From Gammaproteobacteria bacterium (GTDB lineage Bacteria > Pseudomonadota > Gammaproteobacteria > Xanthomonadales > Wenzhouxiangellaceae): a DNA stretch of 40,050 nt. Below the pieces are notes generated by a model, which saw only the letters and a list, made by a program, of their open reading frames with translations, had not been told where the DNA came from and did no database searches. Shown here piece after piece: positions 14,210 through 22,182 of the stretch. The stretch is from NCBI GenBank assembly GCA_003565625.1, contig PXBD01000064.1:1-40050 (forward strand), read 5' to 3'. Both the position numbers and the translations under genes were made by a program. Positions within the stretch are counted from its first letter, which is position 1, and each line of letters starts with the position of its first letter.

Positions 14210-14704
14210 GTGTACGGGGGCAAGGCCGGCGAAGAGCGCATGCTCGACATCATGACCCGTTTCAACACCGGTTTTCGAGACGCCTGGCTGGTGGCCCTGG
14301 CGCCCGGGTACCTCCATCGCGAAACCGAGCGCTGGCGGCTGGAGTGGGAAGCGCAGCTTGTCAGGCATTTCGGTGACCAGGATCACTGGGAGTTCAACGC
14401 CGCCTGGCTGGCGCGCTGGATGAACTTTCTCTGGGATCATCATGTCGATACCCGCGCTGCCCTCGGTCTGGGCTTGTCGTGGGCGAGCGAGATTCCGGAC
14501 ATCGAGCCACGCGCCAAACTTGACGAAGGGGTGAGTACGCGTCTGCTCGGTTACGTGGCCATCGAGATCGAGCTGGCGCCGCCCGGCAACGACAGCTGGT
14601 CGGGTTTCGTTCGTCTGCACCACCGTTCGGATGCCTTTGGTCTGTTCCACGACCAGCGCGGCGGCTCCAATTTCATCACGCTGGGCCTGCGGCGCCGACT
14701 GTAG
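14210..14704 (+). CDS. Outer-membrane beta-barrel protein, PagL-like ending; 5' end frameshifted
   Basis: From GTG 14210 the frame encodes 164 residues of alternating beta-strand character. It ends in a barrel-type terminal strand (FITLGLRRRL) after SGFVRLHHRSDAFGLFHDQR. The His-Arg-Ser element is reminiscent of lipid A deacylase (PagL)-like proteins, but assignment is tentative. The mature protein really starts earlier: in the same frame 14140-14209 encodes a signal peptide end, FALVFGGFAASTAQA then GDSSWHLA. No start codon exists upstream in that frame. The preceding ATG 14091 (MNRISHPVRQRAGFF) is in another frame and would join perfectly if the T7 at 14130-14136 were T8 or T5. The gene is therefore frameshifted, misassembled at the homopolymer, or expressed by slippage. 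Confidence 0.7.
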   Translation: MYGGKAGEERMLDIMTRFNTGFRDAWLVALAPGYLHRETERWRLEWEAQLVRHFGDQDHWEFNAAWLARWMNFLWDHHVDTRAALGLGLSWASEIPDIEPRAKLDEGVSTRLLGYVAIEIELAPPGNDSWSGFVRLHHRSDAFGLFHDQRGGSNFITLGLRRRL

Positions 14705-14714
14705 CAGTCCGGAT

Positions 14715-16220
14715 TCAACGACCGGTCATGGCCTCGGCCGGCACCAACCGGCATGAGTCCAGCGTGCGTCCGTCGATTTCGGCACGAGCACCATCGCCCG
14801 AGGTTTCAAAGAGCAGATCCATTTCCTCGAAGCGCTCGCCGTTGCCGCTCTCGACCCGGTCGAGAACATGGACGAACTGATCCCAGTGCAAGGCGGCGTG
14901 AGCCGGGCCGATCCGCACCGTCAGCGAATCACCGCCGCAGTCATATTCGCGCTGTTCCACGGTAATCGCCCGCCCGGCGTGCAGGTAGGGGGTAAAAGAC
15001 GCCAGGGTGCCCTCATGGTCGGCGGGCTCGAGTTCAAGCAGGTGGGTCATGAGCGCGTACAGATCGACCGCCCGAACCGCGGGGCTGCGACTGCCGGCGG
15101 CAAATGCGGGGCCATGGGCAACGAAGCCACCGTGCATTTCGTGCAGGGCCGGATCCCAGCCGTGCATGCCATACAGGGAAAACTGGCGCCGACCGGCCAT
15201 GTGGGGACGGTTCGAAATCATCCACTCCAGGTCGGCTTCGGCCACCACGTCGGGCACGCGGTGGTGGCTGCCGAACCGGTAGCGGGCCGGCACATCCTCA
15301 CGCGCCCAGACCCGCATGTGCGGATGGGCACCGTCGAGTGCCTCCACGATTTCTTCGGCTGGCATGTCGGTGGCCCAGATCTGGGCCGCCGGCCCCCAGT
15401 CCGAGACCCGCACCTTGCCCAGATCCAGGTATTCATCCAGCATGATGTAGCGGTCGAAGTCGACCCAGCTCATGCCGTGATCGGAGACCACGATGATGTG
15501 CATGTTGTCAAACAGGTCACGCTCTTGAAGCTCGTCGAACAGGATTTCCAGATGCTCATCGATGTCGATCAGCGCATCCCGCACCGGCTCGGCCCTCGGC
15601 CCGTGGCGATGGCCCATCGAATCGACCGCGCTGAAATACAGGGTCAGCAGCGTCGGCCGCTCGGCAGCCGGTTTGTCCAGCCACTCGAGGATAGTGTCTA
15701 CCCGCTCGCGATGCGGCACATCGTTGGAGTAGGGTTTCCAGTAGCTGGGGCGTACGCCGTGAATCCGGGCCTCCGAGCCTGGCCAGAAAAAAGTGCCGGC
15801 CCGCAGGCCCTGGTTTTCTGCGGTAACCCAGATCGGCTCACCACCGGAGTACCAATAGCCGTCGCCGACCGCGTCGCGATCGCGCAGCGAAAAGCGCGCG
15901 TCGCGGGGCGGGTCCCACATGCTGTTGGCGACGACCCCGTGGGTGCCGGGGTACCGTCCGGTGACCAGCGTGTAATGGGTTGGAAAGGTCTTGGTCGGGA
16001 AACCATGCAGCAGGCTGTCGGCCTTGAGGCCACCGTCAACCAGGCGGTTCAGAGCCGGGATCTCCGCCAGATCCCAGTAGTCGTGGCGGAAGCCGTCGAT
16101 GGAAATCAGCAGCAGCGGCGGTGGCCGGTCTTCGGCGGGGACAGATGGTGTGCCCTGGCAACCACTCAGGGTCAGCAGGCCAATCGAAAGCAGCAGCAGG
16201 AGGAGCGGAACTCGGAGCAT
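14715..16220 (-). CDS. NPP-type phosphodiesterase/nucleotide pyrophosphatase lipoprotein
   Basis: A 501-residue member of the alkaline phosphatase superfamily, ectonucleotide pyrophosphatase/phosphodiesterase branch. A lipoprotein signal ends at lipobox LSGC (Cys 21). Metal and nucleophile sites are visible: ISIDGFRHDYW (Asp 42), PTKTFPTHYTLVTG (nucleophile Thr 78), YFSAVDSMGHRHGP, VVSDHGM and a late GMHGWDPALHEMHG. It probably hydrolyses nucleotide or phospholipid-like phosphodiesters on the periplasmic or outer-membrane side. A C-terminal extension of about 90 residues with two Cys (YDCGG, LDSCRL) may form a disulfide. A perfect TATAAT lies on the minus strand at 16250-16255, 30 bases before ATG 16220, without a clear -35. 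It converges with the barrel gene, the stops being 10 bases apart. Confidence 0.88.
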   Translation of the reverse strand: MLRVPLLLLLLSIGLLTLSGCQGTPSVPAEDRPPPLLLISIDGFRHDYWDLAEIPALNRLVDGGLKADSLLHGFPTKTFPTHYTLVTGRYPGTHGVVANSMWDPPRDARFSLRDRDAVGDGYWYSGGEPIWVTAENQGLRAGTFFWPGSEARIHGVRPSYWKPYSNDVPHRERVDTILEWLDKPAAERPTLLTLYFSAVDSMGHRHGPRAEPVRDALIDIDEHLEILFDELQERDLFDNMHIIVVSDHGMSWVDFDRYIMLDEYLDLGKVRVSDWGPAAQIWATDMPAEEIVEALDGAHPHMRVWAREDVPARYRFGSHHRVPDVVAEADLEWMISNRPHMAGRRQFSLYGMHGWDPALHEMHGGFVAHGPAFAAGSRSPAVRAVDLYALMTHLLELEPADHEGTLASFTPYLHAGRAITVEQREYDCGGDSLTVRIGPAHAALHWDQFVHVLDRVESGNGERFEEMDLLFETSGDGARAEIDGRTLDSCRLVPAEAMTGR

Positions 16221-16249
16221 GGCAGGACGTGAGCGGGCGATGATGCTGA

Positions 16250-16255
16250 ATTATA
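16250..16255 (-). promoter_or_regulatory. Possible -10 element for the phosphodiesterase gene
   Basis: TATAAT on the minus strand, 29 bases upstream of ATG 16220. No convincing -35 is seen 16-18 bases further upstream, so this is a weak call. Confidence 0.35.
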
Positions 16256-16382
16256 GTCGGCGCCGGCCGCCGTGGCGGTGACCGATTCGTGAATCCACCG
16301 GACATCCATTCCATCAGGAGTGGCGGGTTGGATCAATGGATTCCGTAATAAGCTGAGAGTGAAATTGAGGAGTACAGGTCTG

Positions 16383-17000
16383 ATGCCCAAGTTTTTGCTG
16401 GGTTGTTTGGTAGTGCTGGCCGTGCTGGCTGTGGGTGGTGGAACGGCCGGGTATTTCATGGTCATCAAGCCGGCCTACGAATTTGCCACCGACGTGGGCG
16501 GTTTCGCGACCGAGTTTGCCGAGCTCAACGAGCAGATTCAGCGCCAGCCTCGCTATCAGCCCCCGGCCGACGGGGCGGTCAGCGACGATCAGTTCGAGCG
16601 TTTTCTGGCGGCGCAGCGCGACATCCGAATCGGCATGGCCGGCCGTTTGACCGAGCTGAAGGAAAAATGGGAAGAGATGCAGGCCGAGATCGACCAGGCC
16701 GATCGCGATGCCAACATCGTTGAGTTGGTGACCGCCTACCGGGATCTGGGTGAATTGATCCTCGACGCCAAGCGCAACCAGGTGCAGGCCCTGAATGCGC
16801 ACGATTTCTCGCTCCAGGAATATCTCTACGTGCGCAACCAGACCTTCCGCGCGCTGGGTGAGGATGTGGCCGTGGCGAGCTTTGGAGACCAGGGCGGTCC
16901 GCAGCGGGTTCGCCAGGTGCCCGACGAGGTCCTCGAGATGGTCCGCCCGCACCGTGAGGAGTTGATGGAAGGCTACGCCCTGGCCTGGTTCGGCATGTAA
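16383..17000 (+). CDS. Membrane-anchored protein of unknown function
   Basis: This 205-residue protein is not one I recognise. The N-terminus MPKFLLGCLVVLAVLAVGGGTAGYF is a signal anchor or uncleaved signal. The rest is hydrophilic and largely helical, with heptad-like stretches (ELNEQIQRQ; AGRLTELKEKWEEMQAEIDQ), so it probably forms a periplasmic coiled-coil. ATG 16383 is preceded by GAGGAG (16367-16372) ten bases away. A GTG at 16320 would add 21 residues before the hydrophobic segment and is less convincing. It lies 69 bases upstream of the AsmA gene on the same strand and may share its envelope role. Confidence 0.6.
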   Translation: MPKFLLGCLVVLAVLAVGGGTAGYFMVIKPAYEFATDVGGFATEFAELNEQIQRQPRYQPPADGAVSDDQFERFLAAQRDIRIGMAGRLTELKEKWEEMQAEIDQADRDANIVELVTAYRDLGELILDAKRNQVQALNAHDFSLQEYLYVRNQTFRALGEDVAVASFGDQGGPQRVRQVPDEVLEMVRPHREELMEGYALAWFGM

Positions 17001-17069
17001 GCGGGAACACCTTCGGCACCTTGCGCGCCGTCGGCGGTCGAATGGTTTTTATTCCGGAGGCCCCGACTG

Positions 17070-19076
17070 GTGCGCAACGTTCTGATTTTCGCCGGCTTGG
17101 TTCTGGCGCTGGCGGCAGCGCTGGCGGCGGCCCTGTTTTTGCTGGTCGACCCCGACGACTATCGCGAAGAAATCGCTCAGCGCGTCAGCGCTACTCTGGG
17201 CCGCGAGGTGCAGCTGCAGGGCCCCTTGCGCCTGCGGCTTTTTCCCGCGCTTGCGTTGGACCTGAGCGACGTGGTGGTCGGCAATCCGCCCGGTTTTCCG
17301 GAAGCGCCCGACCTGGCCCGCGTGGGCACCGCCTCGGCCTCGGTGGCGCTGTGGCCGCTGATCCGCGGCAACCTGGAAGTCGGAACCGTGACTTTGCGCG
17401 ATGCAAGCCTGGCGCTGGTCACCAGCGCGGACGGGGTCCATAACCTTGACGGCCTGCTGGCCGATCCTGACGAGCCATCGGCCAGGGAGGCAGCGCCGGA
17501 TCTGGCGCGCGTGTCGCTGGCCGGTCTGCGCTTTGAAAACGTCTCGCTGCACGTGTCCGACCTGGGTTCCGAGCACCGCCTGCAGATCCGGATCGACTCA
17601 CTCCAGATGGACGCGTTTCGACCGGATATTCCCATCCCGCTGCGCTTTCGCGCCAGCCTCGGGAACGGGCACCAGGACTGGCTGCGCGACTTCAGCTTCG
17701 AGGGCACGCTGGACATCGCCGCCGACCTCGGCCGGGTCCGGCTCGATGGCTGGCGGGCCGAGTTCGAGCTGCCGCTTGCCGCCGCCCGTGGCGAGGCCCA
17801 AGGCAGTCTGGAGGTGGACTTGTCCGCCGCTCCACCGACCCTGCGGTTCAGCGCGCTGTCCAGCGCGTTGCACACCGACCAGCAGTCCCTGAGCTTCGAG
17901 CTGGGCCAGCCGATGGCGCTGCGCCTGGGCGAGGCGCTGGCCGGGCAGATCGATGCCGCCGAGTTGGGCCTCAATGGTCAGCCGCTGTCGATTTCCGGCG
18001 ACTTCGCCCTGGCGGATTCGCCACGGGCCAGCCTGGCCGTTGCCGGATCGGTGCTGGATTTGCGCCCGTTCCTGGCAGCCGATGGTGACATCCGCGCCGG
18101 CCAGCTATCGGACGCTTCGCCGGAGATGGATTTTTCCGCCCTGGTCGGCCCGGTCTTGCGGCTGAGCCTCGATCTGGATCGGGTCATTGTCGACGAGAAC
18201 CTGGTGCTTACCGAGGTGGCCGCCCGCGCCGGTCTCGAGGGTGGGGTTCTGACCCTGGCTCCGCTGAACGCAAGGCTCCTCGGCGGGGCCTTTGCCGGTG
18301 AGGTCGAGACCGATTTCACCGTTGTCCCGCCGCGGACCCGGATCGCACCGCGCCTGACCGGCGTCCAGACCAGCGAACTCGTTGGGCTGCTCAGTCCGGC
18401 CGCGCCGCTGCGCGGTCTGGGCGAGCTGGAGCTGGATTTCCAGTTCAGCGGCCTGGGCCGGGAAGCCATCCTGGCCAGCCTCGACGGCAGCGGCCGTTTT
18501 GCTCTGGACGAAGGGGCGCTGCTGGGGGTGGATCTGAACCGCTTGATCGAGGAAAAGCTGACCGTCAGCACGCTGTCCAGCGTCCAGGAGGTATTTTCCG
18601 GCGAGACGCCGTTTCGCAGTTTGTCCGGTTCGATCCAGGCCGAGAATGGAGTTTTTTCCCTGCCCGACCTGCAGCTGCAAGCAGAGCGCTTTGTTGCCTC
18701 CGGTCGCGGTGAGCTGGACCTTGCTGCCGGCCAGCTGGCTTACCGCCTCTACCTGCAACTGGGTGAGGCGCTCATCGAGCGTCTCCCGCGCCAGCTGGCC
18801 CGGGCAACGCAGGGGCTGATTCCGCTGACGATCGCCGGGCCGCTGCATCGGCCCGTGGTCCGGGTGGATCTGGTGGGTATCGCTGAAGGTGCGTTGCAGC
18901 GCGAACTCCAGGACCGCCTGTTCGAGCGTCACCGCCCGGCCAACGACGATGCCGAAGACGCCGATGCGGACGATGGGCAGGAACAGCGCCGAGCCCGAAC
19001 CAGCGATCTACTCCTGCAGGGCTTGCGCGATCGGCGCGAACGCGAGCCCCCGCCGGATGATCCTTCCGATCCCTGA
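17070..19076 (+). CDS. AsmA-family protein
   Basis: A 668-residue AsmA-like protein: an N-terminal membrane anchor (VLIFAGLVLALAAALAAALF), then the family signature DPDDYREEIAQRVSATLGREV and LQGPLRLRLFPALALDLSDV. The long beta-rich middle ends in the AsmA C-terminal part (GSGRFALDEGALLGVDLNRL; FRSLSGSIQAENGVFSLPDL). AsmA-like proteins are inner-membrane anchored with long periplasmic beta-structures, related to lipid-transfer bridge proteins such as TamB and YhdP; the exact role here is inferred. The tail after about 625 is charged and low-complexity (NDDAEDADADDGQEQ). GTG 17070 has GGAGG at 17056-17060, nine bases upstream. The stop is five bases from the stop of the convergent DUF418 gene. 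Confidence 0.88.
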   Translation: MRNVLIFAGLVLALAAALAAALFLLVDPDDYREEIAQRVSATLGREVQLQGPLRLRLFPALALDLSDVVVGNPPGFPEAPDLARVGTASASVALWPLIRGNLEVGTVTLRDASLALVTSADGVHNLDGLLADPDEPSAREAAPDLARVSLAGLRFENVSLHVSDLGSEHRLQIRIDSLQMDAFRPDIPIPLRFRASLGNGHQDWLRDFSFEGTLDIAADLGRVRLDGWRAEFELPLAAARGEAQGSLEVDLSAAPPTLRFSALSSALHTDQQSLSFELGQPMALRLGEALAGQIDAAELGLNGQPLSISGDFALADSPRASLAVAGSVLDLRPFLAADGDIRAGQLSDASPEMDFSALVGPVLRLSLDLDRVIVDENLVLTEVAARAGLEGGVLTLAPLNARLLGGAFAGEVETDFTVVPPRTRIAPRLTGVQTSELVGLLSPAAPLRGLGELELDFQFSGLGREAILASLDGSGRFALDEGALLGVDLNRLIEEKLTVSTLSSVQEVFSGETPFRSLSGSIQAENGVFSLPDLQLQAERFVASGRGELDLAAGQLAYRLYLQLGEALIERLPRQLARATQGLIPLTIAGPLHRPVVRVDLVGIAEGALQRELQDRLFERHRPANDDAEDADADDGQEQRRARTSDLLLQGLRDRREREPPPDDPSDP

Positions 19077-19080
19077 TGGC

Positions 19081-20343
19081 TCACTGGCGTTCGATTTGGC
19101 GACGCATGGGCTGGCGCTGCAGGTAGGTCAGGCTGCGCCACAACCATTCGGCCGGTCCAAAGCGAAAGTGGTGAAGCCAGAAATGGCTGAACATGACCTG
19201 CACGGCAAAGAACAGCAGTACGGCCAGCGGATGCCAGGCGCGCGGCAGCTGTCCCCACAGTCCAAGGCCGTGTCCATAGAAGGTCCAGGTCCAGAAAAGG
19301 GACTGGCACAGGTAGTTGGTCAGCGCCATCTGGCCGGCCGGAGCCAGAAACCGCAGGCGCTCCGCGCCCAGCGTGACCAGCGACAGGTAGGCCAGGCTCA
19401 GCAACAGCGCCCCGATCGTGGCGGCGGTCATGCCCAGGGCTACCTGGGGTGCGGGAATGCTCCAGTTGGCTCCGTAGAGCAAGCTGGCGCCGATCAAGGC
19501 CAACGGCAATCCGAGGATCAGCCCGCGCGAACGCCAGCGTCGGAAAAACAGGCGGTGTTGCTGGGGCCGAAGCAGCCGGTCGGTGGCAATCAACCAGCGC
19601 CCGATCAGGAAATAGCCGAGGACCGGCGGCACCCAGAAGGCAAAGTTGGCCAGCGTGAAGCGGGCATCTTCCAGGCGCTGGCCGACGTTGGCAATCCAGC
19701 TTCCGGTGGCGTGGGTCTCGGCGGCGGCGAGCACGCGACCGTGCAGCGCGCTGGCATCGGCCTCGAACCCGGCCATGATGTCTGCCTGCAGGTCCGGGTC
19801 ACCCTGGGTGCTCCAGATCGCCAGCGTCCCCATCCACATCAACAGCATGGGCGTGGCAATGAAAGCCAGACCCCATTTCCACAGGCGTTGGATGGGGGTG
19901 CGACGAAACAGCAGCACCATCACGAAGGCGCTGAGGGCGTAGACCACGAGGATATCGCCGGCCCAGACCAGCAGCATGTGCGCGGCCCCGAAGACCAGCA
20001 AAATCAGCAGGCGACGCAGGTACAGCAACCAGAACGGGGCCTGCCGCGCCTCGGCCCGCTCCAGCATGAGCGCAAAGCCGGCGCCAAAGAGCATGGAAAA
20101 CAGTGGGTAGAACTTGCCTTCGGCCAGGGCCCGGATCAGCCAGTCAGTTCCGGCATCAAGGCCGCTCAGTCCCGGCTCGACGCCCAGGACAATGGCCTGG
20201 ATCGGTCGCGTGAACCACTCGAAGTTGACCAGCAGGATGCCGAGCAGGGCAAAGCTGCGCAATACATCGAAATGTTCCAGGCGTTGCTGGGTGGGCGCGA
20301 GCCGGTTTGAGTCCACTCTCTTGCGGCTTCCGGATATCAACAT
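19081..20343 (-). CDS. DUF418 (YeiB-like) membrane protein
   Basis: A 420-residue polytopic membrane protein with about nine or ten hydrophobic segments. Family marks are the opening RLEHFDVLRSFALLGILLVNF, FSMLFGAGFALMLERAE, the long FWVPPVLGYFLIGRWL region, and the C-terminal DUF418 segment (LTNYLCQSLFWTWTFYGHGL to a late WLHHFRFGPAEWLWRSLTY). Function is unknown; distant similarity to acyltransferase-3 topology is often noted. ATG 20343 is used; a TATGAT on the minus strand 12 bases before it suggests a very short leader. It diverges from the chorismatase gene across 77 bases. Confidence 0.88.
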   Translation of the reverse strand: MLISGSRKRVDSNRLAPTQQRLEHFDVLRSFALLGILLVNFEWFTRPIQAIVLGVEPGLSGLDAGTDWLIRALAEGKFYPLFSMLFGAGFALMLERAEARQAPFWLLYLRRLLILLVFGAAHMLLVWAGDILVVYALSAFVMVLLFRRTPIQRLWKWGLAFIATPMLLMWMGTLAIWSTQGDPDLQADIMAGFEADASALHGRVLAAAETHATGSWIANVGQRLEDARFTLANFAFWVPPVLGYFLIGRWLIATDRLLRPQQHRLFFRRWRSRGLILGLPLALIGASLLYGANWSIPAPQVALGMTAATIGALLLSLAYLSLVTLGAERLRFLAPAGQMALTNYLCQSLFWTWTFYGHGLGLWGQLPRAWHPLAVLLFFAVQVMFSHFWLHHFRFGPAEWLWRSLTYLQRQPMRRQIERQ

Positions 20344-20408
20344 TCGGTTCGCTCAATCATAGCGGAAGCGGCCGTGCGCGGTTGCGGCCTTCTTGGCATG
20401 GGTCGGGG

Positions 20409-20423
20409 TAGAATGACGATATG
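20409..20423 (+). promoter_or_regulatory. -10 element placing a leaderless start
   Basis: TAGAAT (20409-20414) is followed by GACGAT and then ATG 20421, the same layout as at 9804-9818. There is no ribosome site and no clear -35, so the mRNA probably begins at the start codon. Confidence 0.5.
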
Positions 20424-21401
20424 CCCCAAGCATCTCAGCCCTTGCCTGATCCCGAAGGCCACCACGTCCTGAAACTGGCGGCTTCAGGCAGTGTCCAGCA
20501 ATCATTGGCGAACTTCGTTTTCGGTGCCGCCAGCGCGGTCTGGCCGACCACCGGTATTGGTCTGGAGTGGCTGGGCGGGGATCTGCGCTGCGAGCAGTGG
20601 GTGGCAGATTCGCCGGTGCGGTTTGGTCACGGTGAGCGCTGGCACTGGTCGCGCAACGATGATCTGTTGATGGTGGCCATGCAGGCCGAAGACTTCGGCG
20701 ATCCGGCAGAGACCACGGCGCGCTTTTACCGTGAGTTGATCGCAACGGTGCGCTCGGCCGGGTACCCGCACTTGCTGCGAATCTGGAATTACCTGCCCGA
20801 CATCAACGGCGGCAGCGGGGACAACGAGCGCTACCGGCGATTCTGCATCGGCCGTGGGCAGGCCCTGGCCGAAGCGGGGCTGGAAGACCAGCGCATGTGT
20901 GCCGCTACCGCCATCGGCACGCTGGATGACCGGTTTCGGCTGTTTGCCCTGGCGGGCCGCTCACCGGGTCAGTCGGTCGAAAATCCGCGTCAGGTCAGCT
21001 CCTGGGACTACCCGCCAGCCTACGGTCCGCGCAGCCCGGCCTTTGCTCGTGCCACCGGCATGACCCTGCCGGATGGCCGGGTGGCGCTTCTGGTATCCGG
21101 AACCGCCAGCGTGGTCGGTCATGCCACCGCACACCCCGGTGATGTGCTGGCCCAGACCGACGAGGCGGTCAGCAATCTGGCGGCCTTGCTGCAAGAGGCT
21201 GCCGACGACCTTGAGCGCGCCGGTCTCGCCAGCTTTGGGTCCGAGTCGGCGGCGCGCGTGTATGTTCGCCATGCCGAGCACTGGCCTGTGGTGTATGAGC
21301 GCTTGCGCGAGCACTGGCCCGGCCTGCCGCTGGCCGGGTTCCATGGTGATATCTGCCGGCGTGATCTGCTGATGGAGATCGAAGCCTGGCACTGTGCCTG
21401 A
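20421..21401 (+). CDS. Chorismatase of the FkbO/Hyg5/XanB2 family
   Basis: A 326-residue protein with the conserved blocks of chorismate-converting hydrolases: AGYPHLLRIWNYLPDINGG, NERYRRFCIGRGQAL, an AATAIGT block, ENPRQVSSWDYPPAYGPRSP followed by AFARATGM, and a late GFHGDICRRDLLMEIE. FkbO and Hyg5 split chorismate to dihydroxycyclohexadiene carboxylate or 3-hydroxybenzoate. XanB2 of Xanthomonas gives 3- and 4-hydroxybenzoate for the xanthomonadin pigment and ubiquinone. Which product forms here cannot be read with certainty. No aryl polyene genes lie nearby, so a ubiquinone or signal role is possible. The mRNA appears leaderless. The creatininase-family gene follows after 15 bases and is likely co-transcribed. 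Confidence 0.85.
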   Translation: MPQASQPLPDPEGHHVLKLAASGSVQQSLANFVFGAASAVWPTTGIGLEWLGGDLRCEQWVADSPVRFGHGERWHWSRNDDLLMVAMQAEDFGDPAETTARFYRELIATVRSAGYPHLLRIWNYLPDINGGSGDNERYRRFCIGRGQALAEAGLEDQRMCAATAIGTLDDRFRLFALAGRSPGQSVENPRQVSSWDYPPAYGPRSPAFARATGMTLPDGRVALLVSGTASVVGHATAHPGDVLAQTDEAVSNLAALLQEAADDLERAGLASFGSESAARVYVRHAEHWPVVYERLREHWPGLPLAGFHGDICRRDLLMEIEAWHCA

Positions 21402-21416
21402 TGATGGAGTGACAAC

Positions 21417-22139
21417 GTGAAACTGCAATTGGCCACCTGGCCCGAAATCGAAACCTACCTGGAACGCTCCCGCAGCATCATCGTGCCGATCGGTTCTACC
21501 GAGCAGCACGGGCCTACCGGCATGATCGGCACCGATGCGCTGTGTCCGGAAATCGTGGCCGACGGCATGGCCGAAGAAAAAGAACTGCTGATCGGCCCTA
21601 CGCTGAGCATTGGCATGGCCCAGCATCACCTCGCGTTTCCCGGCTCGGTCAGCCTCAGGCCCAGCACCCTGATCCGGGTCGTCTCGGACGTGGTGGAATC
21701 GCTGGCCGGTCACGGGTTCGAGCATTTTTTCTTTCTCAACGGCCACGGCGGCAACATCGCCACGGTGCAGGCGGCGTTTTCCGAGATCTGGGCCTCGGCC
21801 AGCTTCGCCGGCCGCGACAGCGGCCTGCGTCTGCAGTTGCACAATTGGTTTCAGGGCCCGCGCGTGGTCCGACTGTCGCGCGAGCTGTATGGCGACGGCG
21901 ACGGCAGCCACGCCACGCCGTCAGAGATTTCGCTGGTGCTGTCGGGCTATCCGCAGGCTGAGCGTGATGTTGCCCTGGAGCCGAAAATGCCGCCCAGCGG
22001 CTCGATCCGCGATGCGCGCGATTTCCGCCGCCAGCACCCCGACGGGCGCATGGGCGCACGCTCCGACCTGGCCACCGCCGAACACGGCCGGCGCCTGCGC
22101 GATGCGGCCGTGGCAGATGCGCTCGAGGTTTTCGGGTAA
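21417..22139 (+). CDS. Creatininase-family amidohydrolase
   Basis: A 240-residue protein of the creatininase/MftE/ArfB family. Metal ligands are visible in IVPIGSTEQHGPTGMIGTD (Glu, His, Asp), the FFLNGHGGN block (His), and a later GDGSHATPSEISLVL (Glu). A TLSIGMAQHHLAFPGSVSLRP segment is typical. Family members hydrolyse cyclic or linear amides (creatinine, formamidopyrimidines, mycofactocin precursor peptide); the substrate is unknown. GTG 21417 has GGAG (21406-21409) seven bases upstream. It follows the chorismatase by 15 bases and ends 43 bases from the end of the convergent his operon, with a shared hairpin between. Confidence 0.87.
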   Translation: MKLQLATWPEIETYLERSRSIIVPIGSTEQHGPTGMIGTDALCPEIVADGMAEEKELLIGPTLSIGMAQHHLAFPGSVSLRPSTLIRVVSDVVESLAGHGFEHFFFLNGHGGNIATVQAAFSEIWASASFAGRDSGLRLQLHNWFQGPRVVRLSRELYGDGDGSHATPSEISLVLSGYPQAERDVALEPKMPPSGSIRDARDFRRQHPDGRMGARSDLATAEHGRRLRDAAVADALEVFG

Positions 22140-22147
22140 CCAATCAA

Positions 22148-22173
22148 GGGGGCGGCAGCACCTGCCCCGCCCC
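22148..22173. terminator. Hairpin between convergent genes, probable bidirectional terminator
   Basis: GGGGGCGGCAG (22148-22158) pairs with CTGCCCCGCCCC (22162-22173) with one bulge and a three-base loop. No long T-tract follows on either side, so Rho may assist. It separates the creatininase gene from hisIE. Confidence 0.5.
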
Positions 22174-22182
22174 TGCGCGCCT

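Noticed and set aside
14868-16232. A 454-codon + strand ORF opposite the phosphodiesterase gene
   Set aside because: The minus strand carries a complete NPP-type enzyme with all metal motifs; the + frame is its shadow.
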